DNA of 64,000 nt from Thermithiobacillus tepidarius DSM 3134 (GCF_000423825.1 NZ_AUIS01000004.1:145351-209350), one strand, 5' to 3'. Positions 1 through 10,316 are shown, counted from the stretch's first letter. Notes: generated from the sequence alone by a model not told the origin. Translations and numbers: made by a program.

Positions 1-2
1 AA

Positions 3-251
3 TCGCGCGACAGCTTCCCCGATGACGCGCAACTGGTGGTCGGCAGCCAGTTCGAGGGTGAGCTGCCCACCGGCGAGGTCGCCATCTTCACGGTGGTCGG
101 CATGGACGGCGACAAGGTCTACCTGGACGGCAATCACCCCCTGGCCGGCCAGCCCCTGCACTTCGATGTGGAGGTGACCTCCGTCCGCGCCGCCAGCCCC
201 GAAGAGATCGCCCACGGTCACGTGCACGGCGAGGGCGGGCACCACCACTAG
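3..251 (+). CDS. slyD: FKBP-type peptidyl-prolyl isomerase SlyD, C-terminal part
   Basis: The 5' end lies before the window; the open frame runs from base 3 to the stop at 251. The visible residues include the insert-in-flap region of SlyD-type FKBPs and the closing part of the FKBP fold (DGNHPLAGQPLHFDVEV), followed by a short histidine-rich tail (HGHVHGEGGHHH). SlyD is a cytoplasmic prolyl isomerase and chaperone whose His-rich tail binds nickel and other metals. The tail here is short compared with E. coli SlyD. A strong terminator follows at once. Identification is from motif memory and is firm at family level. Confidence 0.9.
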   Translation, partial: SRDSFPDDAQLVVGSQFEGELPTGEVAIFTVVGMDGDKVYLDGNHPLAGQPLHFDVEVTSVRAASPEEIAHGHVHGEGGHHH

Positions 252-274
252 GCCGTCCTGGCGGACGCGAGCTG

Positions 275-298
275 AAAAGGCCCCGTTCGGGGCCTTTT
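275..298. terminator. bidirectional intrinsic terminator between slyD and dedA
   Basis: A perfect 10-bp stem (AAAAGGCCCC, loop GTTC, GGGGCCTTTT) is followed by T on the plus strand and flanked by A on the other side, so it can act in both directions. It lies between the convergent slyD and dedA stops. Confidence 0.9.
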
Positions 299-309
299 TC
301 ATGGGCACT

Positions 310-918
310 TCAGCGGCGCAGGTGGCGGCGCACGTACCAGACCAGGCCCAGGAGCAGCGCCGCGCCGATGAGGAAGTCGAAGCGGTGGAAGTAGACCTTC
401 AGGCCGGTCCAGTTCTCGCCCAGGGTGTAGCCGAGCCAGGCGAGCCCGTAGCACCAGAGAAAGGAGCCGACGAAGGTGTAGATGACGAAACGGCCCAGGT
501 GCATGCGGCTGATGCCGGCGGGAAAGGCGATGAAGGTGCGGATGATGGGCAGCAGGCGCCCCACGAAGATGGTGATGTCGCCGTGGCGGCTGAACCAGCG
601 GTCGGCGAGGTCGAGGTCGTGGTGGGAGATGAGCACGTAGCGGCCGTACTTCTCCACCAGCGGGCGGCCGCCCCAGGCGCCGGCGTAGTAGGCGACCAGT
701 GAACCCAGCACGCAGCCGACCGCCCCCGCCAGGGCCACTCCCCACAGGGTCATGTCGCCGCGCCAGGCCAGATAGCCGGAGAAGGGCATGATGACTTCCG
801 AAGGCAGGGGAATGCAGGCGCTCTCGATGGCCATGAGCAGCGCGACGCCACCATAGCCCAGGTTGCTGATGACGCCGATGACGAAGCCGCTCAGGACGGC
901 CAGGAGCTTTTCAATCAT
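310..918 (-). CDS. DedA/SNARE-associated family inner membrane protein
   Basis: A 202-residue protein with several hydrophobic segments and the DedA signature region: glutamate and proline near residues 30-45 (ESACIPLPSEVIMPFSG) and the GRLLPIIRTFIAFPAG motif near 120-140. DedA proteins are integral membrane transporters; members of the wider family flip undecaprenyl phosphate or phosphatidylethanolamine and affect membrane-potential and drug tolerance. Its ATG begins 3 bases after the uppP stop, so the two are surely co-transcribed. Pairing with uppP (the lipid carrier phosphatase) is suggestive, because UptA-type DedA proteins recycle the same carrier. Substrate is inference. Confidence 0.88.
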   Translation of the reverse strand: MIEKLLAVLSGFVIGVISNLGYGGVALLMAIESACIPLPSEVIMPFSGYLAWRGDMTLWGVALAGAVGCVLGSLVAYYAGAWGGRPLVEKYGRYVLISHHDLDLADRWFSRHGDITIFVGRLLPIIRTFIAFPAGISRMHLGRFVIYTFVGSFLWCYGLAWLGYTLGENWTGLKVYFHRFDFLIGAALLLGLVWYVRRHLRR

Positions 919-921
919 GGC

Positions 922-1722
922 TCAGGGCCAGAAATACCAGAGGACGACGAGCCCGAAGACGATGCGGTAGTAGGCGAAGATCTTGAAGTCGTGGCGCCCG
1001 ACGTAGGCCAGCAGGGAGCGCACTACGATGAGGGCGGAGACGAAGGCGGCCGCGAAGCCGATGGCGAATAGCACGAAGTCCTCGGCATGGAGGATGTCGA
1101 GGTTTTTGTAAAGGTCGTAGGCGGTGGCGGCGAACATGGTTGGAATGGCCAGGAAAAAGGAAAACTCCGTCGCCGCCGGCCGCGAAAGGCCCACCACCAG
1201 GCCGCCCATGATGGTGGAACCCGCCCGGGACACGCCGGGAAAAAGGGCGAAGCTCTGCGCCAGCCCTACCTTGAGGGCATCCGGCCAGCGCATCTCGTCC
1301 ACGCTGTGAATGCGCGGCGCCGGCTTGAAGTGCTCGATGGCGAGGATGACGAAGCCGCCCGCCACCAGGGCGGCCGCCACCGTGAAGGGATTGAAGAGGT
1401 GCGACTTGATGAAGCCGTGCAGGGCGACGCCCAGCAGGGCGGCCGGCAGGAAGGCGATAAGCAGGTTGACGGCGAAGCGCTGGGCGGCGGGGTCGCTGCC
1501 CAGGCCGCCGACCACCTTGCCCACCTTGGCCCGGTAATTGTACACCACGGCGACGATGGCGCCGAGCTGGATTACGATTTCGAAGACCTTGGCCTGTTCG
1601 CCGGTGTAGTGGAGCAGATCGGCAGCAATGATGAGGTGCCCGGTGCTGGAGATGGGAAGAAACTCCGTGGCGCCCTCCAGGATGCCGAGAATGAGGGCTT
1701 TGAGCCAAAGCAGGGTATCCAC
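922..1722 (-). CDS. uppP: undecaprenyl-diphosphatase UppP (BacA)
   Basis: Integral membrane enzyme that dephosphorylates undecaprenyl pyrophosphate so that the lipid carrier can be reused in peptidoglycan and O-antigen synthesis. I chose the GTG at 1722, which gives 266 residues (the normal family length) and sits 7 bases after a GGAGGAG ribosome site; the frame is open further upstream, but that part has no family resemblance. Both conserved motifs are present: EGATEFLPISSTGHLI near the N-terminus and PGVSRAGSTIMGGLVVGLSR in the middle. It follows pyrC by 43 bases and precedes dedA by 3, in one minus-strand cluster. Confidence 0.96.
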   Translation of the reverse strand: MDTLLWLKALILGILEGATEFLPISSTGHLIIAADLLHYTGEQAKVFEIVIQLGAIVAVVYNYRAKVGKVVGGLGSDPAAQRFAVNLLIAFLPAALLGVALHGFIKSHLFNPFTVAAALVAGGFVILAIEHFKPAPRIHSVDEMRWPDALKVGLAQSFALFPGVSRAGSTIMGGLVVGLSRPAATEFSFFLAIPTMFAATAYDLYKNLDILHAEDFVLFAIGFAAAFVSALIVVRSLLAYVGRHDFKIFAYYRIVFGLVVLWYFWP

Positions 1723-1765
1723 GTGGACTGCTCCTCCGTGTTTTTTGTGTTTTGAAACGGAAAAA

Positions 1766-3088
<1,323 letters not shown>

Positions 3089-3091
3089 GGG

Positions 3092-3529
3092 TTATTCCCC
3101 GGCCATCTGTTTTTCGCGTTTCTCCTGCAACGTCTTGCAGTCGATGCACAGGGTGGCGGTGGGACGCGCCTCGAGGCGGCGCAGGCCGATCTCCACGCCG
3201 CACATCTCGCAATAGCCGTAGTCGCCCTTGGCGATCAGGTCCAGGGTCTCGTTGATCTTGCGGATCAGCTTGCGCTCGCGGTCGCGGGTGCGCAGCTCCA
3301 GGGTCATGTCCGTTTCCAGGCTGGCCCGGTCATTGGGATCGGAGTAGACCACGTTCTCGTCCTGCATGTGCTGCACGGTGCGGTCCACTTCCTCCATGAG
3401 CTCCTGCTTCCAATCCTCCAAGATCTTCTTGAAGTGAGCGAGCTGGGCCGGGCTCATATATTCTTCCGACGGCGCGGGTTCGTAGGGGGTGAAGGTTGCG
3501 CCGGTAGATTTGGATTGGGCTTGGGCCAT
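3092..3529 (-). CDS. dksA: RNA polymerase-binding transcription factor DksA
   Basis: A 145-residue protein that binds the RNA polymerase secondary channel and, with ppGpp, adjusts rRNA, amino-acid and stress promoters. The coiled-coil tip motif DPNDRA carries the two key aspartates and alanine, and the zinc finger is CEMC followed 17 residues later by CIDC. Length matches E. coli DksA (151). The start has an AGGAG site about 7 bases upstream. It is the first gene of the minus-strand cluster dksA-pyrC-uppP-dedA, so the promoter should lie in 3530-3660. Confidence 0.97.
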   Translation of the reverse strand: MAQAQSKSTGATFTPYEPAPSEEYMSPAQLAHFKKILEDWKQELMEEVDRTVQHMQDENVVYSDPNDRASLETDMTLELRTRDRERKLIRKINETLDLIAKGDYGYCEMCGVEIGLRRLEARPTATLCIDCKTLQEKREKQMAGE

Positions 3530-3666
3530 GTCGTGCTCCTGATAGTCATGCAGCCGCTGGGCTGCAACAGCGAATTATCGTTCGGCGGGAAGCTATATCA
3601 GATTGGGGCGGGTTTGGCAAATGCCCATCAGACCTTGGTAGCAAGTGCGCCGCGCGCCCGGTGAAC

Positions 3667-3695
3667 CTGACTATTTCCCTCAGATAGTTCATAAT
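3667..3695 (+). promoter_or_regulatory. probable sigma70 promoter of the CbbY-like gene
   Basis: CTGACT (3667-3672), a 17-base spacer and CATAAT (3690-3695) stand 39 bases before the start of the downstream phosphatase. The 204-base gap 3530-3733 must also hold the divergent dksA promoter. Confidence 0.55.
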
Positions 3696-3733
3696 GCCGG
3701 CAAGTAAACCATGACCTTTGGGCAGGAGAAATC

Positions 3734-4531
3734 ATGCCGAGCACTGCTAATCTGGAAGCACTGATCTTCGATGTGGATGGCACCCTGGCGGACACGGAGC
3801 GGGACGGCCACCGGGTGGCCTTCAACCGGGCTTTTCGCGCGGCCGGTCTGCCTTTCGACTGGGACGTGGCGCTGTACGGACGCCTGCTGGAGATCACCGG
3901 CGGCAAGGAGCGCATCCGCCATTACCTGAACCTCTTTCCCGAGCAGCCCCGTCTGAGCGATGCCGAGATCGCTGCGCTGCACAAGGCCAAAACCGCCCAC
4001 TACGTCGACATCATGGCCGCCGGCGGCGTGCCCCTGCGCCCCGGCGTGCTGCGCCTGTTGCAGGAAGCCCGCGCCGCTGGCCTGCGCCTGGCCATTGCCA
4101 CGACCACCACGCCGGAAAACGTGGAAGCGCTGCTGGTCAATGCCGTTGGTCCCGAGGCCATGAGCTGGTTCGAGGTGATCGCCGCCGGCGATGTGGTGCC
4201 CGCCAAGAAACCGGCACCGGACATCTATCTGCTGGCCATGGAGCAAATGGGCCTGCGTCCGGAGCAGTGCCTGGCCTTCGAGGATTCGGAAAACGGCGTG
4301 CGCGCGGCGCTGGGAGCGGGTCTGCGGGTGCTGGCGACGGTCAACGACTATACCCTGGACCACGACCTGAGCGGCGCCCTGGCGGTGCTGGAGCACCTGG
4401 GCGAGCCGGAGCAGCCCGCCCGCGTCCTGGCCGGGCCGGCGGCCGGCCAATCCCTGACCGTGGATGTGGCGCTGCTGCAGCAATGGTGCACCAGCGCGGT
4501 GCCGGCACGCCAGGCTGTCCAGGGGAGCTGA
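3734..4531 (+). CDS. cbbY: HAD hydrolase of the CbbY type (sugar-bisphosphate phosphatase)
   Basis: A 265-residue HAD phosphatase. Motif I is DVDGTLADTE (nucleophile Asp13, acid/base Asp15), motif II is the threonine cluster ATTTTPENV, motif III has KKPAPDIYL and motif IV EDSENG. The cap sequence YGRLLEITGGKERIRHYL is the CbbY hallmark. In autotrophs CbbY removes xylulose-1,5-bisphosphate, a misfire product and inhibitor of RuBisCO. An AGGAG site precedes the ATG. No other Calvin-cycle gene is in the window, so the autotrophy it implies is inference; a general beta-phosphoglucomutase-like phosphatase is the alternative. Confidence 0.82.
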   Translation: MPSTANLEALIFDVDGTLADTERDGHRVAFNRAFRAAGLPFDWDVALYGRLLEITGGKERIRHYLNLFPEQPRLSDAEIAALHKAKTAHYVDIMAAGGVPLRPGVLRLLQEARAAGLRLAIATTTTPENVEALLVNAVGPEAMSWFEVIAAGDVVPAKKPAPDIYLLAMEQMGLRPEQCLAFEDSENGVRAALGAGLRVLATVNDYTLDHDLSGALAVLEHLGEPEQPARVLAGPAAGQSLTVDVALLQQWCTSAVPARQAVQGS

Positions 4532-4953
4532 GCCTGCCCCGCCTTCCAGTCCGTTTGCCTTGGCGGGCCGCGCAGCAGGCGCGGGCCCGCCGCGGCTGGA
4601 TCTCTCCAGCCGCAACTCCCCGGCTGCCCGAATGCCGTGCTTTTCCCAAAAACGCTTTATGCCACATAAAAAATACTGCCCGTTTTTGCTCGCCTCGGGC
4701 AATTATTCTCGAAAAATATAGTGAATTTCTAATGAACGGTGCGCGGGCCAAGAGTTGACTTGCCCGGCCCTGAAGCTATTTCATAGATAAAGAGCCCGGC
4801 AGGGATGGGTCGCTGGGAAAAGCGTCGCGCGGGTGCCCGCCGATGCTTCCGGTCGCGGAAGCTTGGCGGTTCCGGGCTTTCGGAGCCGTTGCCGCCATGC
4901 CGGCCGTGCGGCGTGCCATTGCGGCGTCCCCCGGCCCGCACCAGCCAACAAAA
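4532..4953. other. intergenic region before the EAL-HDOD gene
   Basis: About 420 bases without a convincing gene. 4660-4735 is clearly AT-richer than its surroundings and probably carries the promoter of the next gene (TATAGT at 4717 is a possible -10), but no good -35 partner was found. The frame of the next gene is open from 4843, but that stretch is not family-like. Confidence 0.5.
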
Positions 4954-6171
4954 ATGGAACAACAAGTGAATACCACCACGTACCTCGGGCGTCAGCCCAT
5001 TTTGGACAACAGCCAGCAAATCGTCGCCTACGAACTGCTGTACCGGCGTGGCAGCCAGGGGGGCGCCGCGGTTCAGGATGCCTCGCAAGCCACCGCCCAG
5101 GTGTTGCTGAACACCTTTTCGACCATGGGCGCCCAGCAGGTGCTGGGCAGCAAGCTGGGTTTCATCAACTTCGGACGTGAGCTGCTGGAAAGCGATCTCG
5201 TGTATCTCCTGCCCAAGGAACGCGTGGTTCTGGAGATCCTGGAGGATGTGGAGCCGGATACGGAGCTGATCCGGCGCTGCAGGCAGCTGCGGGAGGAGGG
5301 ATACCGGTTCGCCCTGGATGATTTCATCCATCGCGATGATTTGATGCCCTTGGTGGAGATCGCCGAAGTCCTCAAGCTGGACATCACTCAGCACGATGCC
5401 CTGAGCTTGCGCGAGCACGTGCGTCTGGCTCGCAGCCGCGGTCTGCGGACACTGGCGGAGAAGGTAGAAGACAAGGACCAAGTCGAGCAGTGTCGGGCGC
5501 TGGGCATGGATTATTACCAGGGCTATTACTTCGCCCGCCCGGTCACGCTGGAGCAGAGCGACATTCCGAGCTTGCGCCTGAGCGTGATCCGCGGCCTGAA
5601 CCTGATCATGGCCGACGCGGAACTCGGCGAGTTGGAGGCCCTCATCAGCCGTGATGCCGGCTTGAGCTATAAGCTCCTGCGCTACATCAACTGTGCCGGG
5701 ATGGCCGGCCTGAGCAAGATCGACAGCATCCGCCAAGCCATGGTGCGCATGGGCCGGCAACAGCTCTATCGCCTGCTGACGCTGCTGCTCTTCGCCAACG
5801 AGGGGGAGGGGCCGTCCTCGCCCCTGCTCCTGACTGCCCTGCAGCGCGGCCGGCTCCTGGAGCAGCTGGGGCAGGGAAGCGAGCGAGGCAACGAAAACGA
5901 GCTCTTCGTGGTGGGCATGTTCTCCATGCTGGAGGCCCTGCTGCACATGCCGATGACGCGCATTGCGGAAGAAATGGTGCTGCCGGACAGCATCCGCACC
6001 GCGCTGCTGGAGCGGCGCGGGCCCTATGCGCCCTACCTGGCCTTGGTGGAGGCGCTGGAGCGCTGCGACTGGGCGCAGATGCAACGGCTGGCCGGCGAGC
6101 TGGGGATGGCGGAGGAGGCCATCAATGCGGCGGCGCTGGAGGCGCTTGCCTACAGCGAAAAGCTGGCCTGA
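4954..6171 (+). CDS. EAL-HDOD tandem-domain signalling protein
   Basis: About 405 residues. Residues 1-200 form an EAL-like fold (TYLGRQPILDNSQQIVAYEL, then ALDDFIHRDDL, AEKVEDKDQVE and QGYYFARPV); residues 205-400 form an HDOD domain (helical, PF08668). This is the YuxH/CdgJ architecture. Several EAL catalytic positions are altered: the E-A-L motif reads ELLYR, and DDFG reads DDFI. It is therefore probably a c-di-GMP-blind scaffold rather than a phosphodiesterase; relatives affect motility or biofilm. The start is uncertain: ATG 4954 gives a good N-terminus but no strong ribosome site, and GTG 4966 is an alternative. It stands alone between gaps. Confidence 0.85.
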   Translation: MEQQVNTTTYLGRQPILDNSQQIVAYELLYRRGSQGGAAVQDASQATAQVLLNTFSTMGAQQVLGSKLGFINFGRELLESDLVYLLPKERVVLEILEDVEPDTELIRRCRQLREEGYRFALDDFIHRDDLMPLVEIAEVLKLDITQHDALSLREHVRLARSRGLRTLAEKVEDKDQVEQCRALGMDYYQGYYFARPVTLEQSDIPSLRLSVIRGLNLIMADAELGELEALISRDAGLSYKLLRYINCAGMAGLSKIDSIRQAMVRMGRQQLYRLLTLLLFANEGEGPSSPLLLTALQRGRLLEQLGQGSERGNENELFVVGMFSMLEALLHMPMTRIAEEMVLPDSIRTALLERRGPYAPYLALVEALERCDWAQMQRLAGELGMAEEAINAAALEALAYSEKLA

Positions 6172-6329
6172 GCCGGCCGATCGGCCATTCCCGAATAGTT
6201 CCCGCGGGTCCGTCGGACTTAAGTAGCTTGAGGGCCGCTCTGGCGGGGCATAAGGTGCTTGCTCAGCAGCCGGATTCCCGCCTGGGGCGGGCAGTCCGGC
6301 ATCTCCCACTTTCAAGCAGGAGTACCGCC

Positions 6330-6911
6330 ATGAGCGAACGCACCGAAACCCTGACCCAATACGTGGGCGACATGCACGCCCTGGAAAAGCACATGCTCGA
6401 GGCCTTCGAGAGCCAGCAGGACCACAGCAAGGACGTGCCCGAAGCCCATCGCGTCGTCCAGCACCTGGTGGAGATGTCGCGCCGGCACATTGCCGACCTG
6501 GAGCGCCGGGTCGACACTCTGGGCCACTCGGGCAAGAGCATGACCGATGCCATCAAGTCCGCCGTGTCCGGCATCTTCGGCGCGACCTCCGGGTTGATCG
6601 GCAACCTGCGCACCCTGAGCCTGTCGAAGGACATGCGCGACAACTACACCGTCCTGAGCCTGGCCAACATCTCCTACGAGATGCTGTCGACCACTGCGCT
6701 GGCGCTGAACGACACCGAAACCGCCGAACTGGCCGAGCGGCATCTGCGGGAATGCATCGCCGCCGCGCAGATGGTGGCCAACCTGATTCCCGCGCTGGTG
6801 ATCCGCGATCTGCGCGAGGAGGACGTGGCGGTGAACGCGGATGCAGAGGCGCGCGTGCCGCACATTGCCATCCAATTGGGCGCCCCTGGGCAGGCCGGCC
6901 TGCCGCACTAG
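6330..6911 (+). CDS. hypothetical all-helical protein, possibly ferritin-like
   Basis: A 193-residue protein I cannot name. It has no signal peptide and is predicted helical throughout, with His and Glu spaced along the first two helices (HALEKHMLEAFESQ, HRVVQHLVEMSRRHIADLE), a glycine-rich break near 80-95 and two further helices. That pattern resembles a ferritin-like or YciE/YciF-type four-helix bundle, but no diagnostic iron motif was confirmed. The ATG at 6330 follows AGCAGGAG by 7 bases; an upstream extension of the frame is open but lacks a ribosome site. A perfect hairpin terminator follows, so it is monocistronic. Confidence 0.65.
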   Translation: MSERTETLTQYVGDMHALEKHMLEAFESQQDHSKDVPEAHRVVQHLVEMSRRHIADLERRVDTLGHSGKSMTDAIKSAVSGIFGATSGLIGNLRTLSLSKDMRDNYTVLSLANISYEMLSTTALALNDTETAELAERHLRECIAAAQMVANLIPALVIRDLREEDVAVNADAEARVPHIAIQLGAPGQAGLPH

Positions 6912-6953
6912 GACGGCGGGCATTCCGGCGCGTGCCGGGATGCGGAGCATCGC

Positions 6954-6984
6954 CGCTTATGCCCGCATCTTGCGGGCATAAGCG
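6954..6984 (+). terminator. perfect 14-bp stem terminator
   Basis: CGCTTATGCCCGCA, a 3-base loop TCT, then its exact complement ending at 6984 and three T. It closes the 6330 gene and lies 17 bases before the next start. Confidence 0.8.
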
Positions 6985-7001
6985 TTTGGAGAGGATGGCT
7001 T

Positions 7002-7904
7002 ATGCCACTCGATTGCCTCGTGGTCGGCGCCGGGCCCGGCGGCCTGACGGCGGCCACTTATCTCGCGCGCTTCCGGCGCCGCTTCCAGGTCGTCGACAGC
7101 GGCGCCAGCCGCGCGCGGCTCATCCCCGTATCGCACAACTGTCCGGGTTTTCCCGACGGCATTCCCGGCCCGGTGCTGCTGGAGCGCTTGCGCGCCCAGG
7201 CGGAGCGCTACGGCGCGTCCATCGGCAGCGGAGTGGTGGAGCGCCTCCGGAAAGTGCCCGACGGCTTCGTGGCCTACACCACCTTGGGCGAGATCCACGC
7301 CAGGACAGTGCTGCTGGCCACCGGCACGGTGGACATCGAGCCGGCGCTGCCCGACCTGAATGATGCGGTCAGCCGCGGCCTCATCCGCCACTGCCCCATT
7401 TGCGACGCCTACGAGGTAATCGACCACCACGTGGCGGTCATCGGCTATGGCAGCGGCGGGCTGCGGGAGGCGCTGTTCCTGCGCACCTATACGCCTCACC
7501 TGATGCTCCTGACCCTGGGCCAGGAGATGCGGCTGAGCGACGAGGAGTGGCAGGCGGCGCGCGAAGCCGGCATTCGCGTCGTCGAGGAGCCGGTGGCCAC
7601 GGTGCACCTGGAGGGCGACAAGATCGCAGCGCTGCGCATGCACAGCGGGGTGGAGCAACGCTTCGATACCCTGTATTCCGCCCTGGGTGCCCGGGAACGC
7701 TCGGGCTTGGCGCGGGACCTGGGGGCGCGGCTGGACGAGCAGGGCTCTTTGCTGGTGGACGCCCATCAGCGCACTTCGGTGCCGGGCCTCTACGCCGCCG
7801 GCGACGTGGTGCATAGCCTCAATCAGATCAGCGTGGCCTACGGCCAGGCGGCGATCGCCGCCACGCATATCCACAATACCCTGCGGCATCTCGACTCGGC
7901 ATAG
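7002..7904 (+). CDS. thioredoxin-reductase-like FAD/NAD(P) oxidoreductase
   Basis: A 300-residue two-dinucleotide-domain flavoprotein. The FAD motif [15 protein letters not shown] starts at residue 7; a redox pair CPIC stands at residues 131-134 in the thioredoxin-reductase position; a second nucleotide motif ([15 protein letters not shown], with GYGSGG) follows; the C-terminal FAD signature is [16 protein letters not shown]. This is the TrxB family, but the CPIC sequence and the lack of other TrxB motifs suggest a divergent branch whose disulfide substrate is unknown. GGAGAGG precedes the ATG. The DUF202 gene follows 10 bases later and is probably co-transcribed. Confidence 0.85.
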   Translation: MPLDCLVVGAGPGGLTAATYLARFRRRFQVVDSGASRARLIPVSHNCPGFPDGIPGPVLLERLRAQAERYGASIGSGVVERLRKVPDGFVAYTTLGEIHARTVLLATGTVDIEPALPDLNDAVSRGLIRHCPICDAYEVIDHHVAVIGYGSGGLREALFLRTYTPHLMLLTLGQEMRLSDEEWQAAREAGIRVVEEPVATVHLEGDKIAALRMHSGVEQRFDTLYSALGARERSGLARDLGARLDEQGSLLVDAHQRTSVPGLYAAGDVVHSLNQISVAYGQAAIAATHIHNTLRHLDSA

Positions 7905-7914
7905 GGGGACGCGG

Positions 7915-8349
7915 ATGGAAGGCCAGGAGCGGGCAGGTTTCGGCAAGCGGACGCGCCCGGCGCCGCTCGGTGGGCAGCCAGGCCCGCAGGAGGCGGCGCG
8001 CGCGCCGGACGATAATCGCATTCGCACCTATCTGGCCAACGAGCGCACCTTCGCCGCCTGGGTACGCACCGGCATCGCCATTGCCACGGTGGGCTTCGCC
8101 ATCGCGCGCTTCCTGGCGCTCGAGCACAGCGCCTTCAAATCCCTCTTCGTATTCCTGGGCGACGCCTACGTGCTGATCGGCGTCGCGCTCTTCGGCTTCG
8201 CGGCCTTCGACTACTTCCGCACGCACCGGGAAATCGAAGCCGGGCATTACCGCACGCCGCGGCCTTTCTTGATCGGCATGGTGCTGGCCATCTCGGCGCT
8301 GACTCTGCTCCTGATGGTGGTGCTGACCATCGACATGCGGTCGCGCTAG
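7915..8349 (+). CDS. DUF202 (YidH-like) inner membrane protein
   Basis: 144 residues. After a polar N-terminal stretch of about 35 residues comes the DUF202 signature YLANERTFAAWVRTGIAIATVGF, then two more hydrophobic segments (about 80-100 and 120-140), for three membrane spans in all. DUF202 proteins are small inner-membrane proteins of unknown function. The start follows AGGGGGA by 5 bases. The link with the upstream flavoprotein (10-base gap) is seen, but its meaning is not known. Confidence 0.85.
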   Translation: MEGQERAGFGKRTRPAPLGGQPGPQEAARAPDDNRIRTYLANERTFAAWVRTGIAIATVGFAIARFLALEHSAFKSLFVFLGDAYVLIGVALFGFAAFDYFRTHREIEAGHYRTPRPFLIGMVLAISALTLLLMVVLTIDMRSR

Positions 8350-8424
8350 ACGGGCAAAGATGGCCGAGGCGACGGGGGTGGAGCAGGTGCATGCCGGCGC
8401 GCGGTTGCCGTTGCGCCGCCCGTT

Positions 8425-9840
8425 TCAGCGGTGGGCCGGCGCGAAGCGGTCGATGAAAGCCTGCAGCCGCTCCTGGAACGGCGGCACCACCCAGGGCTCG
8501 GGCTCGAAACGGCGGCACGGCTGCGCCAGCGCGCCTTGCGCCGCGGCCAGCGTGCCGAATTGCGGCACGGCGGCGAGCATGGCCGCGCCCAGGGCCGCCT
8601 CCGGGCAATCGGGGACCAGCACGGGCCGCCCCAGCACGTTGGCGCGGAGCTGCATCCAGGCTGCGTTGCGGGTGCCGCCGCCGAGGGTCAGCACGGCCTG
8701 CGGCGGGGCATCCACGGCCAGGCGCCGGTAGCCCCAGGCCTCGATGTAGCTGAGCCCCTCCAGCAGGGCCTGGAAGCGCGTCAGCGGGCCGGCCGCGGGC
8801 GGGGGAGTGCCGGCGAAGGCCGGGTCGTTCAGGGGAAAGCGCTCTCCGGCGGCGGGCAGGGGATAGCAGAGCCGCCCGGTCGGCCGTTCCGGCCGCAGTT
8901 GCAGGGTGAGCGCCTCCATCTCGGCCGGGCTGAAGTGGCGCAGGAGGGCGGCGCCGCCGGCGTTGGAGGCGCCGCCCGGCAGCCAGAGGGTGCCGAGGCG
9001 GTGGCTGTAGATGCCCGCCGCCAAATCATCGAGGGGGCGGGCGGCGGCCAGCTTGAGCACCAGGGTGGAGCCCAGGGAGCTGGCCGCCTGGCCGGGCGTG
9101 CGCACGCCGGCGGCAATGAGGGCGGCCAGGCTGTCGGTGGTGCCGCCGAGCACGGGCAGGCCGGCAGGCAGATCCAGGTGCTCCGCCCAGGCCGGCTGCA
9201 GCGCGCCGAACACCTCGCCGCTCGGCACGATGCGCGGCAGGCAGGCGGGATCGATGCCGGCCGCCTCCAGCAGATTCGTGACGGCGCCCGGCCAGCGCAG
9301 ACTGGCCGCATCCAGGCCAAGCTTCAGGGCATTGCCGGGATCGCTCCGGCCCCAGCAGCCGGTCAATTGGGCGGCGATCCAGTCGGCCTGATGATGGAGG
9401 TGACGCAAGCCGGCCAGCATCGCGGGCTCGTGGCGCGCCAGCCACAGCAGCTTGGCCAGGGAGGCGCTGGCGCCGGCCAACGCGCCGTTGCCCGGGAAGC
9501 GGCCGGCCAGCATCTGCGCCTCGGCGCGGGCGCGCTGGTCGTGGTACATGAGCGCCGGGCGCAGGGGACGGCCCCGGGCATCGGCCGGCACCAGGGTCGC
9601 CGAGGTGCCGTCGATCGCCAGCGCGGTTGCCTGGCGCCAGGCAGCGCCTACTTGGGCGGCCAGCTGGGCCAGGGCCTGGGTCAGGGCCTCCAGCCAAAGG
9701 GCGGGATCCTGCTCGCGCCACCCGTCTTCGCCCACGGCTTCGGGCAGGGCGGCGCGGCCCTGGCCGCGGATTCGCCCATCGCCGTCCACCGCCAGGGCGC
9801 GGACGCCGGAGGTGCCGAAATCGATGCCGAGGAAGAGCAC
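8425..9840 (-). CDS. FGGY-family carbohydrate kinase (xylulokinase-like)
   Basis: 471 residues from a GTG at 9840. Phosphate motif 1 LGIDFGTSGVRALAVDG lies at the N-terminus, followed by ALAIDGTSATLV, YHDQRARAEAQML, the catalytic-aspartate region LGGTTDSLAALIAAG and the C-terminal LTLGGGTRNAAWMQLRANV. These kinases phosphorylate pentoses, pentitols or glycerol; the exact sugar cannot be read. The start lies 6 bases after the queF stop with no ideal ribosome site, so it is probably translated by coupling to queF. No sugar transporter is nearby. Earlier in-frame codons inside queF give a non-homologous N-terminus and were rejected. Confidence 0.85.
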   Translation of the reverse strand: MLFLGIDFGTSGVRALAVDGDGRIRGQGRAALPEAVGEDGWREQDPALWLEALTQALAQLAAQVGAAWRQATALAIDGTSATLVPADARGRPLRPALMYHDQRARAEAQMLAGRFPGNGALAGASASLAKLLWLARHEPAMLAGLRHLHHQADWIAAQLTGCWGRSDPGNALKLGLDAASLRWPGAVTNLLEAAGIDPACLPRIVPSGEVFGALQPAWAEHLDLPAGLPVLGGTTDSLAALIAAGVRTPGQAASSLGSTLVLKLAAARPLDDLAAGIYSHRLGTLWLPGGASNAGGAALLRHFSPAEMEALTLQLRPERPTGRLCYPLPAAGERFPLNDPAFAGTPPPAAGPLTRFQALLEGLSYIEAWGYRRLAVDAPPQAVLTLGGGTRNAAWMQLRANVLGRPVLVPDCPEAALGAAMLAAVPQFGTLAAAQGALAQPCRRFEPEPWVVPPFQERLQAFIDRFAPAHR

Positions 9841-9845
9841 GGGAC

Positions 9846-10235
9846 TTAAGGCAGCTCCACCTTCAGCGGCGGCTGCCAGCCGGGCTTGCGGTGCTCGGCG
9901 ACCACGGTGGTGTAGATGCCGCCGCGTACGTTGAATTTGCCGGTCAGGCGCATGAAGCGCGGCTGGGTGGCGGCCACCAGGTCGCCCAGGATGCGGTTGG
10001 TCACCGCCTCGTGGAAGGCGCCCTCCTCGCGGAAGCTCCACATGTAGAGCTTGAGGGCCTTGAGCTCGACGCACAGCTCGTCGGGCACGTATTCGATGAG
10101 GAAAGTGGCGAAGTCCGGCTGGCCGGTCTTGGGGCACAGGCAGGTGAACTCCGGGATTTCCATGTGGATGGTGTAGTCCCGCTCCGGGTTGGGATTGGGG
10201 AAGGTTTCGAGGGTTTTGCTGGGTTTGGTCGACAC
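9846..10235 (-). CDS. queF: NADPH-dependent 7-cyano-7-deazaguanine reductase QueF
   Basis: A 129-residue unimodular (type I) QueF. It reduces the nitrile of preQ0 to preQ1, a step in queuosine synthesis for tRNA wobble position 34. The catalytic cysteine and aspartate stand in [16 protein letters not shown], and the family motif [20 protein letters not shown] follows. Length agrees with the short B. subtilis type rather than the 280-residue E. coli type. The promoter should lie in the 81-base gap towards smc. No preQ1 riboswitch was recognised there. Confidence 0.96.
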   Translation of the reverse strand: MSTKPSKTLETFPNPNPERDYTIHMEIPEFTCLCPKTGQPDFATFLIEYVPDELCVELKALKLYMWSFREEGAFHEAVTNRILGDLVAATQPRFMRLTGKFNVRGGIYTTVVAEHRKPGWQPPLKVELP

Positions 10236-10316
10236 GCTGGGGGTCCTGTGTTAGAAACTGGTTGAAATTCGGCTATTTTATCCGGCTTCAGGCACAAACC
10301 CAAACTTGCACCCTGC

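Noticed and set aside
10236..10316. preQ1 riboswitch before queF
   Set aside because: No preQ1-I or preQ1-II core sequence visible in the 81-base gap.
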